Shown in pieces: positions 36,401 to 48,400 of a stretch of DNA of 64,000 bases. This stretch comes from Axinella damicornis. Taxonomy: Eukaryota > Porifera > Demospongiae > Axinellida > Axinellidae. The DNA is taken from NCBI GenBank assembly GCA_963931865.1, contig OZ007505.1, positions 20,043,139 through 20,107,138 on the forward strand, in the 5' to 3' direction. The notes beneath the pieces are model-generated. The model was not told the DNA's origin. It searched no databases and saw only the letters and a program-made list of their open reading frames with translations. Position 1 is the first letter of the stretch, and the number at the start of each line of letters is the position of its first letter. Both the position numbers and the translations under genes were made by a program.

Positions 36401-39400
36401 CTCTCACCTTCCATGTGCACAGAAACCGAGATAGCTGCCAAGATGGGCCCTCAGGCGCATTAAGAACTGGGACCAGTAGTTTTATGCGAGCTTCCCGATA
36501 CCATACGAATGCAAATGCGGTGAGCGATTTCACTGTAGCAACAAGGAAGTGGGCACCATTACATAAACCTCAAGTCAGGCGATCTGTCACATACTCAAAT
36601 TTGTACCTTGCAGAAGGGAGGCCTGCATGCGCTTCATCACTACAGATCTCACACTGGGAGAATCATTTCAAGCACTTACCGATTTCGTGCGGCTGTATGG
36701 AAAACTTTCACATGCATGCAGGGCCGGTGCCATAGGGGCGACCAGGGTGTCCATGGCTGCCCCACATTTTGGGCCCCCCTTCAGGCAATACCTTCAAGCC
36801 TAGATACATATGTACCTCGGACAGTTCGATTCTTCCAAGACCTGCAAGCCTGGCTTCATGAAGGTCACTAGGCCATTATGCTGCCTGGCATTCAAAGATA
36901 CTTAGCTATGTATCTGCACACCGCCGTAGGCTAGCAAGGACAAATGACATTTCATGTTTTACATCATCTGACCCGTGCCACAACGTACGAGTCGTTATAC
37001 AGAGAATGTAACTCAAAACAGAATACAGGAAATAATACAAAATTTAATGAGTGAGCATGTGTCACTACTAAAGCTCACTTACACAAACAGATATGAGGTA
37101 ACAAAAATTTATCGCTCTGGTTGTAGTAGCACTGAAGCTCTGATGAGCATCTCAGGACAGTTTAGCAATAAATGAGGTAATAATTATGTTAGCGCATGGT
37201 CTAACTCAACATTGTACTACAGTGATGACGTAGTTGAAAGGTGCCGACCACAGTTTATATAGCGTAACCCACTAATTGGAAGTTATACCCGTCGTATAAC
37301 TACCTACCCGTCGTATAACTACCATACACCCTTGTCAGCACATTTTAGTGTACACAGAAGCCACTTCAGTGGGTACCTGTGAAAGCCGGAACGCAGGAAC
37401 GCGGAACCGAACGCGGAACGGAACGCGGAACGGAACGCGGAACGGAACGCGGAACGGAAGTAAAATGCGGGCCGCGCGCTCTCGTCACCTGCAGGGCGTC
37501 TTTATTCACTGGACTGGACTGGACTCGCCCTTTCAGCGTAGGACAGAAGCTAAGCATACTTATTTATTCACTAAAGTTGCTTGCATAGCCTGCTTTCGTG
37601 TCTTCCCTCGAATCGGTAGAGGTCAAAGTTTACGTGCATATTTAATAAGCTTCAGCAAAATGCTCTTTAGTCAGTCGTGGATGATAGAGGAATATTATTT
37701 TCTGTTTTCTATGCTTCACCAAAAGGCTGGAGTTCGATGTCTGCGGTAAATAAGTGCTCTTCTAATCTTTTCATTGAAGCTTATTAAATATGCACGTGAC
37801 CTTTGACCTCTACCGACTCGAGGAAAGACACGAAAGCAGGCTATGCAAGCAACTTTAGTGAATAAATAAGTATGCTTAGCTTCTGTTCTACACTATAAAA
37901 CAGATTTTTGGGTGAGTCCAGCCAGTCTAGTGAATAAAGACGCCTTGCGTGTACGGTGCAAGCGCGCGGCCCGCATTTTACTTCCGTTCCGCGTTCCTGC
38001 GTTCCGGCTTTCACAGGTACCCCCACTTCAGTATACTCAGCAAGTGCACTTAGAAGCCACTGTAGTACAAGCCAGTTGTACTACCAGCTGCTGTGGTTTA
38101 TCAGGAACACACTCGGCTGTTATTCAATTAGTAGCCTCGGCTGCGCCTCGGCCTTAGCCTCGTTCCCAGTCCCACGCCCAGCTTTCCGTCGCTGCTTAGT
38201 ACGCTTTACCGTACTAAGCAGCGACGGAAAGCTGGGCGTGGGACTGGGAACGAGGCTACCTCGGCCTCTAATTGAATAACAGCCTCGTGTATTCCTGATA
38301 AACCACAGCAGCTGGTAGTACTGTACTTTTACTAAACCTTGCAACAACTGAGCGCAGAGCGTTGAGCGACGAGTGAAAAGCGTTTTACTTTGATGTGGCC
38401 TAGGCGGCTGCGGTTACCGCCTAAAACTCGCTATGAATAATATTTCACGGTAGCCAGAAGCGCTAGTTTTTGCGGTAACTGACTGTGGCACTGTGCTAGT
38501 CTGACAACTACACTGTGGAATTACCAGAGACGGCCGGTGAGGAGACGGAGCCTCCTGTATCCATGGAGCCACCAACCACGCTCCGCACGCACAACGTGTA
38601 GCTAGCTAGCTAGCTAGCTACAACTTCGGGCTATTGGCAGCTATTTTCTCGAAACGCTGGTATACACCACGCCATCGGAGGTCTTCGTCATAGGCCGAAC
38701 GTCAACCTGGTTCGCAGCTTGTAGTCCCTTCTGCCATCGTGAAACGGGCAAAAACGCAACGAAAATCGACTGTAGAGCAGCTGCGTGATTTGGAAGCAGA
38801 CGACTTCCGGTTATTAAACGGATTTGCGGTTTAAACAGATTTCACTTCAAAATTTGCAAGTCTTGCTAAAAGTACAGTATAACTATAACATCACCTATCA
38901 ACTATCAACTCAACAATCACCTATTAACAAAGTAGCAAATAGATTGTAGATTACGAGGGGCAACCGCACTCTTAGTAGCCGCATTGCAACCGGTTGCAAG
39001 TCGCTGGTAGCGCAAGCTAGGTATGGCAGCTCATTCCAGTTAACGCACATATCACATGAGGGCCATGCTCACTTGATCAAGTCAGCAACGGCAGCCTTTG
39101 GCAAGAAAGTGCTTACAACTTCGCCAGCACTCAGTGAATTTCAGCATGTAAGTGTCAGTGAATGACAGTGATCATGGCCGTGTGGTCAGATGTTCGTGTG
39201 CCTTTCCTAAGAGCTGTACTGCCAATGGAAATTGAAGAGAGCGCTCGAGCAATATGGCCAACGGCGTGACAAAAGCACTCGATCATATCTCCACCATGAA
39301 GGTGAGTTTCAGCATCAAAGTTTTACGTTCAGGTCAGTGCATGATAGCGATCACGGTGGTGTAGTCAGAATCTCTGTAGGCCAATCCTAAGTACCCAAAC

Positions 39401-42400
39401 ATCTATATTATATTTACACTGCACAATTTTTTCCTTACAAGGAGTGTAAATTAATAAGTATTACCATGGTAACATGATTACAAGTACATAATTGGTGGGG
39501 GTTAAAGTTTAATTGCCTTAAGTTTATTGCGGGTACGAAATCATGTGCAAATGCTAGCAAAACAGACACCAATAGAGTCAGCACTACGCAAGGAAACATG
39601 AATGAACTGGAAATGCTGCACAGAGATAAGCCCTTGAAGGATTCGCATGAATTTACTAGCCTGAACTGTACTAAGCGTTTCCACCCTGCATCACCTCAAG
39701 CATTCATAGATGAACGCAGAGAGCACCAAAGCTTCCGAGATGGGTAGGTTTTCGTACCCACACAGTCTATCACACTCTTGTGAAGCTTGGTACTCACTTG
39801 GCAGTTTTCACAGCCCTAGTGCAAGTGCGGACAAAGACTGCTCTTTCCTATGCACAAAAGGCTTTCAAAAACAAGTGACTAACAGAAGACTGGTACTTTG
39901 GATTGCAGAAACAAGAGCCACACAGCGCTCCATGCAACACAACTGTGCTGCGAGGTATAGTCCGCGGATCAATAATGTATTCTATCCGCGTTGCACAAAT
40001 TGATTGAGACATGCCATAACCTACCTGAGATGATGTATATAGGGAAACTCAGTTTGCTACCATATCCCATTACATATTAATGCAGTTTGTATCTACTAGA
40101 TGTACCTCTTACAGTGATCAACTTTTACGGTTCCTATATATTTTGTGCCTGAAGGTAGTAAGTACTATACATTATTTACTTGTGACCTATAATCATTGGG
40201 AATCTTCTGAATGCTTTGGCCATACCTTCTACCATAGATAACAGAACATTATGTATGCTTCCACATGGGGTTTTTACGCAATTTTTAGAATTGATATATG
40301 GCTTTCAGCACTTTCAGCAGTGGATATTCATATTGCTAAACACAAAACCTGGTTTGCAGATGAAGGCAGGACTTACATATGAGCTCTTAATATATGTGAC
40401 CCTCTGCATGGGAACTAAAATCGACCATCAGGGATTTACATTACGCGAGTTTAATATCCGGTACTTTGTGCACGTTTTTCGATAGTATGGTCTAATTATA
40501 ACATAGCGAGTGAACGCGTGTAGTACTTCCACAAAACTTGAGATTATAGCTACGGTATGTGAACACATAGCTACACACCATCTGACCATCAAAATATGGT
40601 CCCATTGCCTTTTGCTATAAGTTGCACTCAGGTAGGTCTCTTAGCACTGTCTCTTAGAGACCTACGTGGACAAAATTGGTGGGTGTGGCCAACTCCACCT
40701 ACAGGTGGAGTACATCGAAATGGAGATGCGCATTGACCACATTTAGATGTCCATAACTCTGGAATGGTATCTCCAATTTGAAGGACAAGAGTGCCACTGA
40801 AGTCAGCAATGAATGGGCTCTCTGGAGGTGTACTAAAAAGTGTGAGATAGCCAGTTTTCCCGGAGCGGGTCACATATCTTGCAACTAATTGGGTTTTCCT
40901 GTCAGATAACGGTAAATTGTATTCCATCAGGTTTCCTGAAGCTAAAGATCGTAAGGTTCTCCTTGACTTCCTTGAGAGGGTGTCCATCACGTATGCTGAA
41001 GATGGACGACCATGCGACTTTCTATATGATCTACTAAGACTGGAGGTTCCTAACCTCTTCCAGGAAGAGTGGTCAAATATTGAAATATTTATGGATTTCA
41101 AGACGTTTTTGACCAATTATATCTGCAAACACACTCTCAAATTGGACATCTTGATGAGAATGGAACACATACTGGTATGAAGATAACTTACCATTAAACC
41201 CCAGCAGTGTTTTATGTTCTTTGACGAATAAACATACATGTGGCTACAGTGAATTTATACTGTAACAATGATTATATATAGCAGATTGTAGGGATCACCC
41301 CAACTTAAGATAAGTTTATTTATATGGGAAGTGGTTGTACGTACATAGTAATGACACAATAATAATTGCTCAGAGGCCCTGACCTTGAGAATCAGAAATA
41401 CGTGCTGTGATCATGTAGTATATTGCATGATGTACCAATGAAGCAATCATCAGAAGAAATGCCACTGTCTTATGATTTTACAGCAGTATTTTTGCCTCAC
41501 TGCAGGTAATAGTGAGAGATGATCCTTTCCAAAGTCTCTGTCTGCACCCAATATATCAGGTAATGAAGGAAGTGATTTACCTTGTACATATGCCTATGTT
41601 GATTTGGCTTTATTTACTATATTCTCCTTGATGTTCAACGTTGTATGTTGGGCACTCAGTTGATGAAGCTTTGCCAGCGGCAACTCTCATCACTGGAAGA
41701 GCGTAATTATAGGATAGGTATAGAGCTACCAATCACAGCTCAGCACTAGTTGTACTTGACTAACCATTCATATACTTGCTATAGATACTGTAGTCACGCG
41801 TTAGCTATTAGATTGGAATCACAGAACATAGTTAGTAGTGAGCTACTATTAAATTAGATTATTGGAAATTGAATTTCTACCGTCAGATTGTTCTATTAGC
41901 ATAAATATGGTACTAGTTTTTCCGCATAACTGTTGTAACCATTGTTAGTTGCCCCTATAGTGCAGGGCCGTAGCCGCGAGATCTGAAGTGGTCAATGTTG
42001 TGAAATGCGCGCAAAGCGCGCTGCTATAGGGGGGTCTGCCCCCCCCCCGGATTTCTGGCCTTCCGAGGTGGTTTCTGATGCAATTCTTGGGTAAGAATGT
42101 GGCGAGACCAGGGTCTATATAGCTAGATCTGCAGCTGTGAGCACAGTGCTTGCAGGCTAGAGCATGGATATCTATGGCTACAGTGACACGTCGCATGCAG
42201 ACTCAACACTTCCTGTTCGTCGTAGTGCAGGAATGGCCAGCTAGCTATTATGTATTAAACCACTGGCTCTGTGCGGACCACAGCACAGGTTTTGACTTAC
42301 CAAAAGTTCGCTTGGGAAACTCAAAGTTCTTGGGATGATTGATGGGGCTCATCAGGAAGACTAGGAAGTGACAGTTCAAGCTATTCGCATCCATCTTCGT

Positions 42401-45400
42401 ATCGATCACCAAGCGTAAGCAAAAACGGTGGTCTGCCGCGTGCACCGCGTATGCGCAATAATTGTCATTGTCGCTAAGTTTTTTTAAAGGTTCCCTCAAA
42501 AGTGGTCCGGTTGAAACCAGATCAACTGTACCGGCGGCTACGGCCCTGTAGTGCTTTTACACCAGCCTCTCTCACAGCAGCTACATGTAGATGAATCTTT
42601 ACATGTACACTTCAGTTTGCTAGTAGTAACTGTGCCTTTACCCAAACTCACGCTGTAAAGATGTGACTGGCATAAACTCAATAGTTTTGCCGCCGTGTCA
42701 ACTGTCAAATGAAGTAAAAGATGTTGCTCAGTAAGGGTGAAACCAAGATCTTGAGACCAAACCAGTAATCCATTCCTCCTTTGTCAAAAGAAACTTTCTG
42801 CATGAGGACCTAGCCCAGAGGATATGCACAGTGTAGTGTTACATCTATTATGTCAACCTTGGCTACCAAGACTATAGTTTTAGCAAAGGAATAATTATTG
42901 TGCTTGTCATTGATCTTTACCATGTTCACCTTTTGTACATTGATACAGGAATTTTGTAGCATGTGTGAAATTTGTGAGTCATCAACCACAAGCAATCGAT
43001 GCGATGTACTTATGGCAGCTAGAAAGACAATTCGTGACTCATCATCAAGGCCTGTTGCACAGAGATTTGCCTGGTCACTTGTCAGAGCACTGCGTGACAG
43101 AACATCGGTCTGTTTTGAAAATTTTGACTGGATGCATTCCATCAGAAGTGAATTAAAAGTGCTTGGGTTAAACTATAAGCCAATTAACAAAGACAGAACA
43201 GCTTCATCTAGTGTCACAGCTGAAATCAGTACACAAGAGTGGTTAAATCATTGTCAGTGGGTACAGAGTATTCAAGATGTGCTTCAGCAATGGAAGGAAA
43301 GGATGCTGCAAGAAAAAGTTAATTTCAATGAGATAATGTACTATGCCAGCAATTCTAGTATTGTTGAGGAAGTGTGCCAACAATTTTTTGACCAGCAACT
43401 TCTTCCACCGAGTAAGGTCACACAACTGAAAGAGGACTTTCTGCAGCAATATGAGAAGCTGAACAAGATTTTACTTCAATACAGCTCCAGTGATCTAGGA
43501 AGTTGGTAAGTGAAAGTGTTGCTTTATTATCCTGCTGCCAATAAATGCTCACTTATACTGCTTGGAGGCTTTAGGCTGGGCTGTGTGGAGTTGATAAATT
43601 TGCCATGTCTTTGTTCCTAGACCAATGAAATGAGAGAGAAAGTTCTTTCTCCTTTGTTGTGGCCCTGGAATATAGCTATGGTTAAAGCTTCCATGATATA
43701 TATTCAGGTACTGAAATCATTATTGTGTCTCTACATACCTTGCATTTTCCAGGTGTCCACTTCAAACTATTTTGGAGCAATTTGGAGTACTACTTCCAAA
43801 GAGGACCGAAGAACGGATCTCTGAGCATGTGCGATTCCCTGGAAATCATGATTACCAAACTAAAGACTGCCAACGACGCATAAATCCCTCTTTGACGGAA
43901 AGTTTCAAGCTTGCTGTCTCTTTGAATTTATTAAAGGGCCTTGATCTGAATCAATTAAGGGAATTAGTCTGTGATTTAGAGGAGTTTCTCCATCCCCTTT
44001 CAGAGGATTTGGACATGTTGGTCTTCTTTCATTTGCGTAAGAGCAAACTGTTTAAACAGTATGTGAGGTATCACTTGCAAGTAGTTTCCAAAGGTGCCAT
44101 GAAACAATCGTCTGAGTACGAGTTAGTTTCTGAAGAACAAATGGGGAAATCATGTGAGCATGGAGTAACTATTCAGGTTCTGTCAAAAGCCTTGAAATGT
44201 ACCAAAAATCTCCTGAATCGAATCACTGAGGGAACAGCAACACTCGTTGACGTAACAGCCCATAGCACTCTAGATATAGAGTGCATTGATATTGACGATG
44301 AATTCAGCACATTATCTTTGTATGCCCCAACTGCCGAAAGTTGCAGAGGATTAGAGGGCATAAGCAACTTGCTAAAATTGCTGAAAGTTATGAGATTCAT
44401 TGATGTCATCAAGAAAACTTGTGAGCAATACCATCTTGATGAATGCACGTGTACCAGGGATCCTGACTTTGCAACTTTAATTGACATCTTGAAGTTGAAG
44501 ACAAATGAGGCGGAACTCACCCTTCAAAAGGCCACAGAGACCATGAGAGATATTAGAAGGATTCTGTTCTTGAAAAATGATGATGACATAGAAAAGCTAC
44601 AGCTTTTTGCTGTTATTAACGACAGTGGAGAATTTTATCACTTTATTCGTGAAAAGAAATTTGTCGGTGATGATGGTCAGGTTCGCTTTCGACAGCAGTA
44701 TCAATTAATTACCTCTCAGCTCCAGCATGAAGAGTACGATCAAATTGTTCTGAATGACCTATATACAGCGTTTGAATTGATAACACCTTTCATGGACACT
44801 TTGCAGAAATTTCACAGTCTAATGCAGAAGGTGTCAAGAGTGTCAAAAACAGCGAATTTCTCACCCCTCATAACTGTGAATAGACACATCAGCCTTATTA
44901 CACTTTGGTTTTCACGAGCAGAGGTAAATAACGTTACTATAGTACCATAGTCTCCCGATATACTCCCCCCATTTTCATTTTGCACACTACATTGAGTTTA
45001 AAGTGGGGAGGGGGCATTCAATCGCTCAATCGAATGTTCGATTAGTCTCGATTATACACCTCCAGAGATCAAAACTGACTTTGCTGTAGCTATCTGGACG
45101 AACAGCAACAATGTGGTTATGTGCCACGAGACATTCCAAGCCATGCATTTAATATTACCAACGGAAGATTGGCAGCGAGGTAACTTGCATCATCATCATT
45201 GCTAGTGACGACCAGAGATGAAGACTAGGTGCTTCCAATGTGTGTCTACATCATCAGAGGGAGACGAAAATATTATGACAGGCTCATAACTTTGTTCACT
45301 AAACTAAAAGCTTATAATGTTCAACCATCTTTGTAAGGTAGGTAGCTAACAGATTACTGTGTAGTTGAGATGACGCCTGCCATGGGACATTTAAATGAAT

Positions 45401-45422
45401 TACCCATGTAAGAACTTGGGGT

Positions 45423-45466
<44 letters not shown>

Positions 45467-48400
45467 GGCAAGTGTTTATTCAAAAGGGGTGTCGTAGCGG
45501 GAGACTATAGTACTACATTTGCAATGAATGTTGAAATCTTTCTATGCATGATGCAATTTAGTATATATGTGCTAGGTTATGTTTATATAAATCTTTTCTT
45601 ACTATAGGGGGATACTGTTACAAATGCTTCCGTTCAACTTCAAAGTATCCTAACTTCTGGACAATACAAGCTGATTGTTAACAGGAAGACGTATGTAGCA
45701 AAGGGTGATGTGACTGTAAACTTAGAGTATGATTATCAGATGCCAGTTGCTAGCAGTGCAGTACCCGACTCATCCTTGCAAGTCCAGCAGAAACATAATG
45801 TAACTTCTGTGGCTCATTCACTGCCAAATTTTGGGATGCATATGCAGACAACCCATGCTTCTATACCTATCAAGTGGAACTCTGAACAAATTGCGGATTT
45901 TGTGAGAAGACTAGGCTTTTTGGACATTGCTGGTTGTGTGGGAGATCAAAGAAAGCACTTCCAGTTGTTGAACAAGGTAAGATCCTTTATGCAATGGTTA
46001 CTGGAAGGTACGTACGTATCCATGTTTTCTGCATTCCACTTGTTTTACACAAACACATGCTTATGTGACAAACCTTGCAATGTTCTCAGTGTCTTTAATG
46101 TGAATATGCTCTCCGCAGATGGCAGAAAAACTGGTGAGCTTGCTTTTAAAGCTGAGTGAACTTGGGAATCCGAAGTACATTGATGACAGAGAGCTTACCT
46201 TGAAATGTTCTGAGGTACATAGCTAGCTAGCTATCTTATAATGTCAAACAAGTTGACTATACATTTGGAGTACCATTGTACACATTGTTAAGCTGCACTT
46301 CTAACTAAAACTCAGAATATTCTAGCTTACTAGCCTTCAATTCAACCCAAACCACACTACCAGGGAACTGAAAGCACATCACTAATGATATTCATGAGAG
46401 TTAACAAAAGTCTAAATTCCCTCCGAACAGCCGACTGAAGGTAATCTTGCTCATGACTACACACAGCTACCTGCATGAACGAAGCTGACAGACGAGCACA
46501 TATTTCTTCCTGTGGCACATAACATGCTACTACAATATTATATGCTCTATTTTAGCCAACTATACTATACTAGATTCCAATACAGTATCCTTGGCCACAT
46601 TACCGTATATCTTCTAAAAATTCGGCATCCCTAATTATTCGGCACCCCTTCACGCAAATGGGAAAAATTGTCTCTAATTTCGGCAAGGGAATTCCCAAAT
46701 ATTTCAGAATTTAATCTCTAATTGTAATACGTTTTCGGCAGCTTGCCGTCCTGTCCGAGAGGCTTATACAAGCCAGTCAAGGAGAGAGATCGGTGAGTTC
46801 GGTGCTGTTTAAGCCCCGAGCGGTGAAAGCTCCAAGCTGTCGCCAATGCACACGAGCCCCTGGAAGTCAACCGATCGCTTCGACGTAGCTATAGCTACGT
46901 GCCACGTTGACCAATTCGAAGCCCTGCGCTGAAGTACACTCGCAAACCTCCAAGTCTTGCCCTGACCCTGAGAGTCAACACAGATGAACACAGAACGACA
47001 CGGGGTGAGTACCAGGGGGTATCGATCGCACGGTAACAGCCTGCGGCACAGTTCGAGATCGTTCGCTTCATACACCGACAATTCGGGCCGACGCAGGTGC
47101 TAGTCGAAAGTATGGAGTGTCACAGTCTGTACCAAGAGGAAAGACTACGTACGTCGCCCTGCCGGTATAGCTGCTCGATCTCTCAGTCTGAGACTTGAAT
47201 CTCGAGTGGAAAAAAACCGACCGACCGACCGCGGGTAGCACTTCTAATTATTCGGCACTTTTGCATTTTGGTACAAATTTTGCGATTTTACTTCTAATTA
47301 TTTCGGCAAAGCTTATGAATAAAACCTGCCGAATTTTTAGAAGATATACGGTATTATTGTTTTCCTTGCTCTAAATTATTTCATTGCCTTGCAGCTTACA
47401 GAGTGGAAGATGAAGGTATGTATCTGTATTGCTGCAAACTCATTGTTCAAACTATTATTGAAAGCAGAAATTAGCTAATACTAGGAATATATCTGCATCA
47501 TGCCTCGAGCACAAGCCACATTCATATGTGCATGTGAACTGACCACATGCTTGCAAGTTTCTGCATGGCCTATCTAGTGTGACCTTCAGAATGTGGAGCT
47601 GTGATAAAAATGTTGATTACGCTCACTGTTCGACTCCGCATGTAGCTGCTTTAAGGTTACGGGATACTCGTGCGCGCGCCGTGTGAAATGTATTGGGAAA
47701 TCTATACTTAAGCTCGCTAACCAAAAATCTCTGGTATGAAGAGCGTGAGCAACTTGATTCTGGCGGTGGAGGTACGCTGTCACAAGGTGCAGGGCATGAC
47801 GGAAGCTTTTTTTTATAGCATAATCCCTGGCAAATTTATCTGCTGTCTCGCTCGAGAAAAGCGGTAAATACGGCTTTTTGGTGAACTGAACTGCTCGTTT
47901 TTGCAAGGCTATACAGCGTATCGGTAAAAGCTTCCGTCATGCCCTGCACCTTGTGACAGCGCACCTCCACCACCAGAATCAACTTGCTCACGCTCTTCGT
48001 ACCAGAGATTCTTGGTTAGCGAGCTTAAGTATAGATTTCCCAATACATTTCGCACGGCGCGCGCACAAGTATCCCGTAACCTTAATGCTGCAGCCTGAAG
48101 GCCCCCACTTTTTTGTATGAGTAAGGAGGGCTAAGTTGTGCCATGAGTAAGGAGGGCTAGGTTGTGCCATGAGTAAGGAGGGCTAGGTTGTGCCACGAGT
48201 AAGGAGGGCTAAGTTGTGCCATGAGTAAGGAGGGCTAAGTTGTGCCATGAGTAAGGAGGGCTAAGTTGTGCCATGAGTAAGGAGGGTTAGGTTGTGCCAT
48301 GAGTAAGGAGGGCTAGGTTGTGTCATGAGTTAATAAATCCTCCGTCTGACTGGAAGTGTAAGACAGTGGAAATCAAGCATGTAGTCTTGGAGCTCCCCAA

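Noticed and set aside
37029..37097. Candidate 23-codon exon (EIIQNLMSEHVSLLKLTY)
   Set aside because: It has usable splice sites and looks helical, but its 0-0 phase cannot be joined to exons 15 and 16 as modelled. Kept as a possibility only.
40216..40485. 89-codon + ORF with a hydrophobic FLELIYGFQHFQQWIF stretch
   Set aside because: No phase-compatible acceptor/donor pair; probably a repeat-derived frame.
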